NCBI GenBank assembly: GCA_963821935.1
Contig: CAWGFM010000002.1
Coordinates: 124,001 to 188,000 of the forward strand
Source: JAOUEA01 sp963821935
GTDB taxonomy: Bacteria; Actinomycetota; UBA4738; HRBIN12
Length of the DNA stretch: 64,000 nt
Direction: 5' to 3'
Shown here: positions 28,687 to 37,193 of the stretch, piece after piece
How the letters are laid out: each line of letters starts with the position of its first letter
Position numbering within the stretch: position 1 is the stretch's first letter
Position numbers and translations under genes: made by a program
Notes under the pieces: generated by a model
Told to the model about the DNA's origin: nothing
The model's input: only the letters and a program-made list of their open reading frames with translations
The model's database searches: none

Positions 28687-29298
28687 TCAGGAGCACGGGT
28701 AGAGCGCGTCCTCAACGAGGGAGGCCAAGAGTTGCTCCACCGCCAGGTGGCATTCCTGGATGTGCGAGGTGATCGTGGACGGGATCCGGATCGCGACGTC
28801 GGCCAGCGGGGCGAGCGTCCCACCGGACTCACCGGTGAGGGCGACGATGCCCAGTCCCTGGGTGCGAGCCTGCTCGGCGGCACGGATCACGTTGACCGAG
28901 CGTCCACTGGTGGAGATCGCGATCAGCACGTCGCCGGTGTGCCCGAGCGATTCCACCTGCCGGGCGAACATGCCCTCGACACCGAAGTCGTTCGCGATGG
29001 CGGTCAGCAGCGAGGTGTCGGTCGTGAGTGCGACGGCAGGGATCGACGGTCGCCGGTTCTCGATCGTGAAGGTGCTCATGAGCTCGGTCGCCAGATGCTG
29101 GGCGTCCGCCGCGCTGCCACCGTTGCCGCAGATCAGGAGCGTGCCGCCGGCCCGCGCCGAATCGACGAGCAGGGTCGCGGCCCGGACGATGTCGTCCAGG
29201 CACGCCGCGCTTGTCGCTGCCGCGGTGTCGGCGGTGCGCTGCAGGTAGGCCTGAGCCGGACCAGCGAACGCGTCGTGGCCGCCGCCCTCGCTCGTCAC
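28687..29298 (-). CDS. gmhA: Phosphoheptose isomerase (GmhA-like SIS protein)
   Basis: 203 residues with the SIS fold of sedoheptulose-7-phosphate isomerase. Motifs: LICGNGGSAADAQHLATEL, ISTSGRSVNVIRA, and the C-terminal SHIQECHLAVEQLL helix with the catalytic glutamate/histidine pattern of GmhA. It makes D-glycero-D-manno-heptose 7-phosphate. GTG 29298 overlaps the stop of the GHMP kinase gene. The pair gmhA/hddA suggests a nucleotide-heptose for a surface glycan, but no GmhB or HddC is in view. Confidence 0.85.
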   Translation of the reverse strand: MTSEGGGHDAFAGPAQAYLQRTADTAAATSAACLDDIVRAATLLVDSARAGGTLLICGNGGSAADAQHLATELMSTFTIENRRPSIPAVALTTDTSLLTAIANDFGVEGMFARQVESLGHTGDVLIAISTSGRSVNVIRAAEQARTQGLGIVALTGESGGTLAPLADVAIRIPSTITSHIQECHLAVEQLLASLVEDALYPCS

Positions 29299-30350
29299 GA
29301 TCGCGCCTCGGTGGGGGACCAGACGTCGTCGCCCCGGCGAGCCCGCACCCCGTGGACGTCGAAGTCGAACGGCGCGAACTGGCCACCCAGGTCTTCCATC
29401 GCGGCCCGCACCTGCGCCCGGACCTCGGGCGAGCAAGCGATCAACAGGTACCCGCCGCCGCCCGCTCCGCAGATCTTGCCCCCCGTCGCGCCGGCCGCCT
29501 GCGCGGCCTCGAGCATCGCGTCGATCGGTGTGTGGTCGGTGATGTGCGGGTTCATGCGCTTCTTGGACTCGAACGCGTCGCGGAGCATGCCGCCGAGGTC
29601 CTCGAGGTCGCCGTGCTCGATGATCTCGCGCATGGCGTAAGCCATCTCGACCAACTGCTTCATGCCGAGCAGGGTGTCCTCGCGGCCCCGTTGGAACATC
29701 TCGATCTGGGTGTCGATGAGGCCGACGTTGCGGCGTACCGTGCCCGTGTAGCACAGGAGCAGGCCGCGCCGCAGATCCTCCAGGCGCGCGGCGCCGGCCC
29801 GCACCGGCGACACGGTGGTCCCGCTCCCTCGGAACTCGATGAGGTTGCAGCCGCCGAACGCCGCCGCGTACTGATCCTGCCAGCCGCCGCTGATCCCCAG
29901 ATCGTCGCGTTCCACGGCGTAGGACAGGGCCGCGAGCTCCTGCGCGCTCATGGAGCGCTCCTGCACCATCGCGAGGCCGGCGACCACCGCGGTCACCAGG
30001 GCCGAGGACCCTCCCAGGCCGCTGCCCGGGGGCGCCTCGGATTCGATGTCCACATCGACGCCGGTCTCCACGCCCATCCGAGCGATCGCGGCCTTGGCCA
30101 GGTCCAGCACGCCGTCGTAGGGCGGCAGCTCATCGAGTCCGTATTCGACCAGGTGGCCCTGATCAAGGGATCGAACGCGGACCTGGCGATCGGCGCGAGG
30201 TTCGATCGTGACCCGCACGACGTGATCGATCGTGGCCGAGAGCACCGCGCCACCGTGGTGGCGATACCAATGGGGGAAGTCGGTGCCGCCGCCAACGAAG
30301 CTGATGCGCAGCGGAGCGACGGCGTGGATCCGGATCTGATCGGGGCTCAT
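29295..30350 (-). CDS. hddA: GHMP kinase, HddA-like (heptose-7-phosphate kinase)
   Basis: 351 residues. GHMP motifs: N-terminal APLRISFVGGGTDF, ATP-binding APPGSGLGGSSAL, and C-terminal GKICGAGGGGYLL. The GGGTD start and its coupling to gmhA identify the D-glycero-alpha-D-manno-heptose-7-phosphate kinase group. The next step would be a guanylyltransferase giving GDP-heptose, which is not found nearby. TAGACT lies 9 bases upstream of ATG 30350, again suggesting a very short or absent leader. Confidence 0.83.
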   Translation of the reverse strand: MSPDQIRIHAVAPLRISFVGGGTDFPHWYRHHGGAVLSATIDHVVRVTIEPRADRQVRVRSLDQGHLVEYGLDELPPYDGVLDLAKAAIARMGVETGVDVDIESEAPPGSGLGGSSALVTAVVAGLAMVQERSMSAQELAALSYAVERDDLGISGGWQDQYAAAFGGCNLIEFRGSGTTVSPVRAGAARLEDLRRGLLLCYTGTVRRNVGLIDTQIEMFQRGREDTLLGMKQLVEMAYAMREIIEHGDLEDLGGMLRDAFESKKRMNPHITDHTPIDAMLEAAQAAGATGGKICGAGGGGYLLIACSPEVRAQVRAAMEDLGGQFAPFDFDVHGVRARRGDDVWSPTEARS

Positions 30351-30359
30351 GGCACCCGC

Positions 30360-30365
30360 AGTCTA
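30360..30365 (-). promoter_or_regulatory. -10 box for the hddA-gmhA operon
   Basis: Minus-strand TAGACT (30365-30360), 9 bases before ATG 30350, slightly longer than the usual 6. Confidence 0.45.
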
Positions 30366-30398
30366 GGGACCGGAAAAGAGCGAGACTTGACTGGTGCC

Positions 30399-30677
30399 TC
30401 AGGCGACCTGACGCTGCAGCCGCCGCCGCTGCTGCTCGGTGAGCCCGCCCCACACGCCGTAGCGCTCACCGTTCTTGAGCGCCCAGGCCAAGCATTCGGT
30501 CTTGATGCGGCATGCATTGCAGAAGGTGAGTGCCGGGCCGGCTTCCTCTTCGGAGATGGGGAAGAACAGGTCGGGATCGATGCCGAAACACGCCGCGCGG
30601 TCCTGCCAGAAGTCCGGAGGGGAGGGGTTCCGGGGCAGCAGATCCAGGTCGACGTTCGGGAATCGTTCGATCCTCAC
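30399..30677 (-). CDS. WhiB-family [4Fe-4S] transcription regulator
   Basis: 92 residues. The four cluster cysteines are C30, C53, C56 and C62 (DRAACFGIDP and FCNACRIKTECL), followed by the signature turn GERYGVWGG and a basic C-terminal helix (EQQRRRLQRQ). WhiB proteins bind the sigma factor and sense redox or NO through the cluster. They are restricted to Actinobacteria and their phages, which supports the taxonomic reading. GTG 30677 has GGGGGAGG about 9 bases upstream. The subclass (WhiB1 to 7) cannot be fixed by eye. Confidence 0.93.
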   Translation of the reverse strand: MRIERFPNVDLDLLPRNPSPPDFWQDRAACFGIDPDLFFPISEEEAGPALTFCNACRIKTECLAWALKNGERYGVWGGLTEQQRRRLQRQVA

Positions 30678-30827
30678 GTGTTGCTACCTCCCCCTGGGAT
30701 CTGCCGCGGCGGCGGGCGCCTCACCGCGGGGGATGATTCATAACAGAGGCGCGCCGTCCAGCGGAAGGGGTCGAACGCAGGCAATCCCGTCACCCCCGGG
30801 AGAGGGACACGAAATGACTCGAACGGG

Positions 30828-31697
30828 CTAGTCCTCCTGCCCCACAGGCGCCATGGGGACACGTTCCGGGGAGGTCAGGACCGCCGCGCGCGACCTCCAT
30901 GCGACCCGGGCGATGACGACGGTGCCCACACCCGGAGCCGCCACCGCGCTCGTCACCGTCCCGACCTCCTGGTGCCCATCGAACAGCGGCGTGCCGGGCG
31001 CGACCGCCGCCTCGCTGGACAGATGTCGCAGCAGGTGGGGTGGGTGGCCCAGATTGCGGATCTTGGCCACCGATTCCTGGCCGAGGAAGCACCCCTTGGT
31101 GATGTCGATGGTGCCCTCCACCCCGGCCTCGGCCGGAAGGGCTCCCTCGTCGAAGTCGACTCCCATCCGCGGCGCACCCCGGCGCACGCGCCACACCTCC
31201 AACGACGACTCGCCCACCACGTCGAGTCCCATCACCACGGGCGGGTCCGGGCCGGGGTCGTGAACGAGGAGGTCTCGGCCCGGGCCGAGGAGCGAGGGGC
31301 TCAGGCCGCCCTCCGCTCGATCGGCTGCCGAGGCCACCAACGTCCAGATCGACCGGTCGGGCGTTCGATCGATGAGGTTGACGTTGGAGGACAAGACGTA
31401 GACGGAGAGCAGATCGTCGATCGCCCGAGGTTGGTCCGTGCGCTGGAGCAGTACGAACCCGTCGCCATCGCGGCCCACCATGAAATCCGCTCGGATCCGT
31501 CCGGTCGGCGTCAGCAGAAGCGATCGGCGAGCCTGCCCCGGCTCCAGTGATGCGACATCGGTCGTGACGAGATCATGGAGCCACCCTGCGGCCTCGGAGC
31601 CCCTCACCTCGACGATCCGGATCTCGGCCGGACGTGCCGATGCGCGCCCTTCCTCGATGGCCGTGAGCTCGTCGGTGGGTGCGTCCAGCGTTTCCAT
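30828..31697 (-). CDS. ygfZ: YgfZ-type folate-binding Fe-S maintenance protein
   Basis: 289 residues, GcvT-like fold. The diagnostic motif KGCFLGQESV, with its conserved cysteine, lies near residue 200, and HDLVTTDVASLEPGQ near residue 42 is the folate-fold start. YgfZ uses tetrahydrofolate to keep certain Fe-S enzymes active, including radical-SAM proteins. It is distinct from the catalytic GcvT-like protein at 37907. Start ATG 31697 has TATCCT 9 bases upstream; the same short region serves the divergent mannosyltransferase. Confidence 0.88.
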   Translation of the reverse strand: METLDAPTDELTAIEEGRASARPAEIRIVEVRGSEAAGWLHDLVTTDVASLEPGQARRSLLLTPTGRIRADFMVGRDGDGFVLLQRTDQPRAIDDLLSVYVLSSNVNLIDRTPDRSIWTLVASAADRAEGGLSPSLLGPGRDLLVHDPGPDPPVVMGLDVVGESSLEVWRVRRGAPRMGVDFDEGALPAEAGVEGTIDITKGCFLGQESVAKIRNLGHPPHLLRHLSSEAAVAPGTPLFDGHQEVGTVTSAVAAPGVGTVVIARVAWRSRAAVLTSPERVPMAPVGQED

Positions 31698-31720
31698 GCC
31701 TCTGCGAGGATATCGGCGCC

Positions 31721-32854
31721 GTGGACATCCCCCGCACCCTCGTCGTGACGAACGACTACCCGCCCCGCGTGGGCGGCATCCAGCGAACCCTCGAGGCGCT
31801 GGTCAAGGAGTTGCCACCCGATCGCGTGGGTGTGGTGTGTCCGGCGTGGGAGGGGGCGGACTCGTTCGACGTCGACGCTCCCTACCGTGTGTTCCGTCAG
31901 GCGGAACGGACGCTGATGCCGACACCGGAGGTCGGTCGTCGTGTGCGTGCGGCGGTCGATGCGATGGGCGCCGAGGTCGTGGTGTTCGGAGCGACCTATC
32001 CGTTGGCGATGCTCGGGCCTTCGCTCGCGTCACGGGGAATCCCGTACCTGTCGGCCGCGCACGGCTTCGAGTACTGGCTGTCGATCGCACCGGGCGCGCA
32101 CAGCATGATGCGGTACGCGACATCGAAGGCGGCACGGGTACCGGTGATGTGCAGCGAGTTCATCGCTCGGACCGTGCGTACCGCCGTGCCTCGAACGGTT
32201 CCGGTCTCGGTGATGTATCCGGGCGCCGACGTGGAGTCCTTCCGGCCCGATCTGCCGACGGCCGACCTCCGTGAGCGCCACGGGATCGGCGACCGGCCCC
32301 TGGTGGTCTGCGTGAGCCGGTTGGTCGCTCGGAAGGGCCAAGACGTGTTGATCCTGGGCCTCGAGCGGGTCCGGCGCCGCGTGCCGGACGCGGCCCTGCT
32401 CATCGTGGGGGGCGGTCCGTACGAGGGGAAGCTGCGGGCGCTCGCCGAGCTCGCGCCCGCGGGCTCGGTGTTCTTCTCCGGTGAGGTGTCCGAGCACGAC
32501 CTTCCCCGCTACTACGCCGTGGCAGACGTGTTCGCCATGCCCTGCCGGAGCCGGTTGGCCGGCATGGAGGTCGAAGGCTGGGGCAACGTGTTCATGGAGG
32601 CGGCCGCGTGCGCCAAACCGGTCGTGGTGGGAGATTCCGGCGGAGCCAAGGAGACGGTGATCGCCGGTGAGACCGGTCTGCTCGTGGACGGAACCGACGT
32701 GGACGCGGTTGCCGACGCGGTCGCGGACCTGCTGGCGGACCCCGACCGGGCTCGCGCCATGGGGGATGCCGGACGGGCTCGGGTGCTTGCCCGCTTCACC
32801 TGGCCCATCGTGGCGAGCCGGCTCGCCCTGTGGCTCCAAGCCGCGGCTCGCTGA
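31721..32854 (+). CDS. GT4 glycosyltransferase, PimB-like mannosyltransferase
   Basis: 377 residues, GT-B fold. N-terminal NDYPPRVGGIQRTLEAL; the donor-site signature is EGWGNVFMEAAACAKPVVVGDSGGA with the catalytic E-x7-E pattern. This closely follows actinobacterial PimB, which adds the second mannose of phosphatidylinositol mannosides from GDP-mannose; other GT4 sugar transfers remain possible. GTG 31721 is the first start compatible with the fold. It is divergent from ygfZ with only 23 bases between starts. Confidence 0.8.
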   Translation: MDIPRTLVVTNDYPPRVGGIQRTLEALVKELPPDRVGVVCPAWEGADSFDVDAPYRVFRQAERTLMPTPEVGRRVRAAVDAMGAEVVVFGATYPLAMLGPSLASRGIPYLSAAHGFEYWLSIAPGAHSMMRYATSKAARVPVMCSEFIARTVRTAVPRTVPVSVMYPGADVESFRPDLPTADLRERHGIGDRPLVVCVSRLVARKGQDVLILGLERVRRRVPDAALLIVGGGPYEGKLRALAELAPAGSVFFSGEVSEHDLPRYYAVADVFAMPCRSRLAGMEVEGWGNVFMEAAACAKPVVVGDSGGAKETVIAGETGLLVDGTDVDAVADAVADLLADPDRARAMGDAGRARVLARFTWPIVASRLALWLQAAAR

Positions 32855-32884
32855 GGCTTCCCCGATCTTGACCACCGCCGGGGG

Positions 32885-32890
32885 TACCCT
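32885..32890 (+). promoter_or_regulatory. -10 box of leaderless promoter for the zinc-ribbon protein
   Basis: TACCCT ends 6 bases before ATG 32897. Confidence 0.55.
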
Positions 32891-32896
32891 GGCGCC

Positions 32897-33610
32897 ATGC
32901 ACGCGTCGGGGCCGGGCAAGAAGGCCAGCGGGGCCGGGACGAGACGCTGCCCGGACTGTGGTGCCTTGGTGAGCGAGGACGCTCGGTGGTGCGGGCAGTG
33001 CTTCCGATCGCTGCTGGACCCGATGCCCGAGCCCGCGCCGATCGAATCCGTTCCCTCGGATGCATCGACCGCCGAGACCACGACCGCCGAACGCGCATCC
33101 ACCGGCGGGGTACAGGGCATCGCCGATGCGCCGACGAAGGAGCCGACCTGGCCGTGTCCGGCCTGCGGGAACGAGAATCCCATCGAGCTGGACGTCTGCG
33201 TCGTCTGTGGCACGTCGTTCGCGGCCATGATGCGCCACGGTGAGCCCGCTCCGACGATCGATCCCGCCGACGCGGTCAAGGCGTCGCTGCTCTATCCCGG
33301 TCTCGGGCATCGCCGCGCGGGTCGATCCCTGGACGGACTGGCGCGGGGGGTCCTGTTCACGCTGTTGCTGGCGATGGCCATCCTGACCGGTCTGTCAGGC
33401 CTGTCGACGACGGCGACCGTGGGCATCTTCGTGATGTACGTGGTCACCGTGATCGTGGTCTACGTGGGAACGGCGTTCGAGGCTCGGCACATCGCCGCCG
33501 GAGGCGAACCGTTCATCGGGGCGAGGACGCTCCTGTGGATCACCGTGGGGTTGATCCTTGCGTCCGTGGCCCTGGTGGGAACCCTGGTGGTGTTCGGGGC
33601 GCGCTCATGA
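32897..33610 (+). CDS. Double zinc-ribbon membrane protein
   Basis: 237 residues. Two C4 zinc ribbons: CPDCG/CGQC near residues 16-34 and CPACG/CVVCG near residues 92-112, separated by an acidic disordered linker. The C-terminal half has three membrane spans (GVLFTLLLAMAILTGL, VGIFVMYVVTVIVVYVG, LLWITVGLILASVALVG). Function unknown; such proteins often sense or scaffold at the membrane. Its stop is 39 bases before the SRPBCC gene, which has its own -10 box. Confidence 0.72.
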   Translation: MHASGPGKKASGAGTRRCPDCGALVSEDARWCGQCFRSLLDPMPEPAPIESVPSDASTAETTTAERASTGGVQGIADAPTKEPTWPCPACGNENPIELDVCVVCGTSFAAMMRHGEPAPTIDPADAVKASLLYPGLGHRRAGRSLDGLARGVLFTLLLAMAILTGLSGLSTTATVGIFVMYVVTVIVVYVGTAFEARHIAAGGEPFIGARTLLWITVGLILASVALVGTLVVFGARS

Positions 33611-33633
33611 ACCGACGTGCCGGAGTCAGACGG

Positions 33634-33639
33634 TAGGAT
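33634..33639 (+). promoter_or_regulatory. -10 box for the SRPBCC gene
   Basis: TAGGAT ends 9 bases before ATG 33649. Confidence 0.45.
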
Positions 33640-33648
33640 TCCGAGCCC

Positions 33649-34089
33649 ATGGAGCACGCCGAAGGATCGATCGTGATCGAGGCGCCCCTCGAAGACGTGA
33701 TGGAGGTCATCGAGGCCTACGAGGCCTACCCGGAGTGGGCCGACGTGCGGACGGTCGACGTTCGTGCCAGGGGCGAAGGGGAACGAGCCACGGAGGTCGC
33801 CTTCGAGGTCGATGTTCCCGTGCTGGGCAGGGCGTCCTACACCCTCCACTACCAGTACGCGCCCGGAGACACGGGCCTGTCCTGGGTCACGACGGATGCG
33901 CGCGGTGCCATCCGGGACATCCGGGGCGAATACCTGCTCGACGAGTCCATCGACGGCACGACGAAGGTCACCTACCGGCTCGGCGTCGAGCTGGGGGTGT
34001 TGGTCCCGGGCTTCCTTCGGACCGAAGGCGCCAAGCGCGTCATCGAGAACGCGCTGGAGAAGCTCAAGCGTCGCGTCGAGATGGGCTAG
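33649..34089 (+). CDS. SRPBCC (START/polyketide-cyclase fold) family protein
   Basis: 146 residues. The opening EGSIVIEAPLEDVMEVIEAYEAYPEWADV is the typical first strand and helices of the coenzyme Q-binding/cyclase-like helix-grip fold, and the C-terminal helix RVIENALEKLKRRVE closes the cavity. These proteins bind hydrophobic ligands; the ligand is unknown. It is followed by the ArsA-like ATPase, whose promoter starts about 40 bases after this stop. Confidence 0.78.
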   Translation: MEHAEGSIVIEAPLEDVMEVIEAYEAYPEWADVRTVDVRARGEGERATEVAFEVDVPVLGRASYTLHYQYAPGDTGLSWVTTDARGAIRDIRGEYLLDESIDGTTKVTYRLGVELGVLVPGFLRTEGAKRVIENALEKLKRRVEMG

Positions 34090-34128
34090 GGGGCCGAGGG
34101 GCTCAAGGAGCGAGCCATAGCCCCCAAG

Positions 34129-34134
34129 TAGACT
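34129..34134 (+). promoter_or_regulatory. -10 box of leaderless arsA promoter
   Basis: TAGACT ends 7 bases before ATG 34142. Confidence 0.55.
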
Positions 34135-34141
34135 CTTTCTT

Positions 34142-35338
34142 ATGCGGGTCGTCTTGTTCACGGGGAAGGGCGGCGTGGGCAAGACCACCGTGGCGGCGGC
34201 CACCGCCGTGCGGTCGGCGGCTGCCGGCGCCCGCACCCTCATCATGTCCACCGACCCTGCCCACTCGCTGGGCGATTCGTTCGAGGTGGAGATCGGCTCT
34301 CCGCCCACGCCGATCGCCGACCGCCTCTGGGCGCAGCAGATCGACGCCCAAGAGCGGCTGGAAGACAACTGGCGTGAGATCCAGGACTACTTCATCCAGC
34401 TCATGAACTGGGCCGGCACCGAGACGATCCAGGCCGAGGAGCTCACGGTGATCCCCGGTCTCGATGAGATCTTCGCGTTGATCGACGTGAAGACCCACGT
34501 CGAATCCGGCGACTACGACATGCTCATCGTCGACTGCGCGCCCACGGCCGAGACACTGCGGCTGCTCAGCCTGCCCGAGATCATGAACTGGTACATCGAG
34601 CGGATCTTCCCGGTCGAGCGCAAGGTGGTGCGGGCCGTGCGTCCCATCGTCTCGAAGATGACCACCCTGCCCATCGCCGGCGACAAGGTGTTCGCAGCGG
34701 TGGAGCGACTGCACCGCAACCTCGACGACGTGAAAACGATCCTGACCGATGAGAAGGTCTCGTCCGTGCGGCTGGTGGTCAACCCCGAGAAGATGGTGAT
34801 CGCCGAGGCCCGGCGCACGTACACCTACCTGGGCTTGTTCGGCTACCGGGTCGACGCGGTCGTGGTCAACAGGATCATCCCCGACGAAGTCAACGACCCG
34901 TACTTCGGCAAGTGGAAGGACATCCAGGCCGAGCATCTGCTCACGGTCGCCGAATCGTTCGAGCCGGTCCCCATCTTGAAGGCGCGACTGTTCGACCGGG
35001 AGATGGTGGGGGTTCCGCTCCTGGAGGAGATGGCGAGCGAGGTCTACGGGACGCGGGACGCGACGGCCGTGCTGTTCCACGATGACCCGATCAGGGTGCG
35101 CAAGCGCGACGAGGGATACGTGCTGTCGATGCGGCTGCCGTTCGTCTCTCGCGACGACATGGACGTGCACCGGCGCGGAGAAGAGCTCTACGTGCGAGTC
35201 GGGTCCTACAAGCGGAACCTGATCCTGCCGCAGACGCTGAAACGCATGGTGGTCCGCGAAGCGAACTTCGCGGGCGACCGACTGGAGATCACGTTCGGGC
35301 GGCCCATCGAGGCCCCCGACCGATCACCCGGGACCTGA
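34142..35338 (+). CDS. arsA: ArsA/Get3-type ATPase with C-terminal HSP20-like domain
   Basis: 398 residues. P-loop KGGVGKTT at residues 8-16, switch I STDPAHSLGDSF, and switch II DCAPTAETLRLLSLPE. The last ~75 residues (YVLSMRLPF to LEITFG) are the ArsA-HSP20-like beta-sandwich added in many bacterial members. No arsB, arsD or arsR is nearby and the arsenite-binding cysteines are not seen, so an arsenic role is unlikely. A targeting or chaperone role for membrane proteins is the better inference. Heads a run of four coupled genes. Confidence 0.85.
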   Translation: MRVVLFTGKGGVGKTTVAAATAVRSAAAGARTLIMSTDPAHSLGDSFEVEIGSPPTPIADRLWAQQIDAQERLEDNWREIQDYFIQLMNWAGTETIQAEELTVIPGLDEIFALIDVKTHVESGDYDMLIVDCAPTAETLRLLSLPEIMNWYIERIFPVERKVVRAVRPIVSKMTTLPIAGDKVFAAVERLHRNLDDVKTILTDEKVSSVRLVVNPEKMVIAEARRTYTYLGLFGYRVDAVVVNRIIPDEVNDPYFGKWKDIQAEHLLTVAESFEPVPILKARLFDREMVGVPLLEEMASEVYGTRDATAVLFHDDPIRVRKRDEGYVLSMRLPFVSRDDMDVHRRGEELYVRVGSYKRNLILPQTLKRMVVREANFAGDRLEITFGRPIEAPDRSPGT

Positions 35339-36309
35339 CCCTGGCGCCCGGGCTGGCGATCGGGGTCGACGTAGGCGGCACCAAGACCGCGTCGCTCCGC
35401 CTGGACCGCAGCGGCCGTGTGCAGGCACGCGACGTGCGGCCCACCCCGGCCGACGATCAGGCCGGCACGCTGGCGACCATGGTGGCCTCGGCCTCGGCCG
35501 TGATGCACCCGGACGTCGTGGCGGCCGGCATCGCCGCGGCGGGACTCGTCGATCCGGAGACGGGTGTGCTGCGGTTCGCTCCCAACCTCGCCTGGCGTGA
35601 CGTGCCCCTGGCCGCTCACCTCGCAGGAGCCCTCGGTGTTCCCTCGGATGTGGACAACGACAACACGGCCGCGGCGTGGGGTGAGTTCCGCGCTGGGGCC
35701 GGGCAGGGCGCCTCCCACATGCTGTTCATCGGCGTGGGCACGGGGATCGGAGGCGGGATCGTGATGGACGGCCGCCTGATGCGAGGCGCGCACGGGTTCG
35801 CGGGCGAGATCGGCCACATCGTCGTGGAGCCCGATGGCCCTCGCTGCGGGTGCGGCAACCGCGGGTGCTGGGAGCAGGTGGCCAGCGGCACCGCGATCGC
35901 GCGCGCGGGCCGTGGTGTCGTTCGGCGCCATCCGCACTCCCAGCTGGTCGAGCTCTCGGCCGGCGACCCAACGGGCGTCACCGGCGCCATGGTCTGCGAC
36001 GCGGCCCTCGCGGGCGACACGGCGTCCCGCGGCATCCTGGTGGAGGCGGGCAACCGTCTGGGGCAGGGGATCGCGAGCCTGGTCAACATCCTCGACCCCG
36101 AGCTCGTGATCGTGGGTGGCGGGGTGTCGCTGGCGGGCGACCTGGTGCTGGCGCCGGCACGAGACGCTTACGAACGTTTCGTGGAGGACGCGGATCATCG
36201 GCCCGCCGTCCCGATCGTCGCATCGCAGCTGGGCGCCGACGCCGGACCCATCGGCGCGGCATCTCTGGCGCTCGAACGCCTGGACGCCGGCGCGGATCGT
36301 CCCGCATGA
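35335..36309 (+). CDS. ROK-family sugar kinase (glucokinase-like), probable CTG start
   Basis: 324 residues from CTG 35335. The ATP-binding strand LAIGVDVGGTKTASLRLD directly follows this codon, so the first ATG/GTG-type start (GTG 35419) would delete the phosphate-binding motif. No ATG, GTG or TTG exists in frame for at least 100 bases upstream. The CTG overlaps the arsA stop as CTGA, the same geometry as the GTGA/ATGA overlaps elsewhere in this window. The ROK zinc motif CGCGNRGCWEQ and catalytic DNDN are intact. Probably phosphorylates glucose or an N-acetyl sugar. Confidence 0.8.
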   Translation: MTLAPGLAIGVDVGGTKTASLRLDRSGRVQARDVRPTPADDQAGTLATMVASASAVMHPDVVAAGIAAAGLVDPETGVLRFAPNLAWRDVPLAAHLAGALGVPSDVDNDNTAAAWGEFRAGAGQGASHMLFIGVGTGIGGGIVMDGRLMRGAHGFAGEIGHIVVEPDGPRCGCGNRGCWEQVASGTAIARAGRGVVRRHPHSQLVELSAGDPTGVTGAMVCDAALAGDTASRGILVEAGNRLGQGIASLVNILDPELVIVGGGVSLAGDLVLAPARDAYERFVEDADHRPAVPIVASQLGADAGPIGAASLALERLDAGADRPA

Positions 36310-37193
36310 AGATCGGGGTCTCGCTGCCCGTGTTCACCGGCGACGTCTCGCGTCCGCTCCGGGTCGCCGCACGCGCCCGGGAGCTCGGACTGGACGGGGT
36401 CTTCTCGCCTGATCACTTCTTCCCGCCGGTCTTCTATCCCCCCTCCGGCCCCGAACGGCCCGCGCTGGAGGCGTTCTCGGTGCTGTCGGCCGTCGCGGCC
36501 CGCGAACCCGGGCTCGCCGTGGGCACGTTGGTCGCCCGCGTCACGCTTCGCGCACCCGGCATGCTCGCGAAGGAGGCCGCCGCCTTGGACGCGATGTCCG
36601 GCGGTCGCGCGATCCTGGCGCTGGGCACGGGCGATCGTGCGTCGCTCCCCGAGCACGAGCGGTACGGGATCCCGTTCCTTCCGGTGGCCGATCGCATCGC
36701 GTTGCTCGAGGAAACCGTCGTGGCCCTCTCGTCTCTGTTCGCGGGTTCGGAGTACGCGGGCGGGGACCACGTGCCGGCCATGCAGGGACCGCTGTTGCCC
36801 CCCGGTTCGCCCGAGGTCTGGGTGGGAGGACTGTCCGAACCGGTCATGGCGGTAGCGGCCAGGGTCGCCGACGCCTGGAACGGCTGGGGGCTGGATGGGC
36901 CGGGGTTCGCGGGCAAGGCCGAGCGCCTCCGCGAGCTCGCGGCCGGCCGTCATGTCCAGCCGACCTGGGGAGGGATCGCGCTCGTGGGCACCGACGCCGC
37001 CGACATCGACCGCCTGCGCCGCGCTCGTGCAGACAAGGATCTGCCGCTGGACGGTGTCTGGAGCGGCACCACCGACGAGCTCCGAGGGTTCGCCGACGAG
37101 CTCGAGGCGGCCGGGGCTACGTGGTTCATCGTGCTGCCGGCCGGCCCCGCCGATCGCCTCGACGTGATCGCCGCGGCCCTGGGATCTCGATGA
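36306..37193 (+). CDS. LLM-class F420-dependent oxidoreductase
   Basis: 295 residues, luciferase-like TIM barrel: start MKIGVSLPVFTGD, the cofactor strand FSPDHFFPP, and the loop LALGTGDRASLPEHERYG. Members use F420 or FMN; the short chain and actinobacterial context favour F420. Substrate unknown. ATG 36306 overlaps the ROK kinase stop (ATGA) and its own stop overlaps the next ATG, so it is part of a four-gene coupled operon with ArsA, the ROK kinase and the folate cyclo-ligase. Confidence 0.83.
   Translation: MKIGVSLPVFTGDVSRPLRVAARARELGLDGVFSPDHFFPPVFYPPSGPERPALEAFSVLSAVAAREPGLAVGTLVARVTLRAPGMLAKEAAALDAMSGGRAILALGTGDRASLPEHERYGIPFLPVADRIALLEETVVALSSLFAGSEYAGGDHVPAMQGPLLPPGSPEVWVGGLSEPVMAVAARVADAWNGWGLDGPGFAGKAERLRELAAGRHVQPTWGGIALVGTDAADIDRLRRARADKDLPLDGVWSGTTDELRGFADELEAAGATWFIVLPAGPADRLDVIAAALGSR

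Noticed and set aside
34142..35338. Arsenite-export ATPase role for the ArsA homologue
   Set aside because: No ars partners and no visible metal-binding cysteines; a targeting-type ATPase is more likely.
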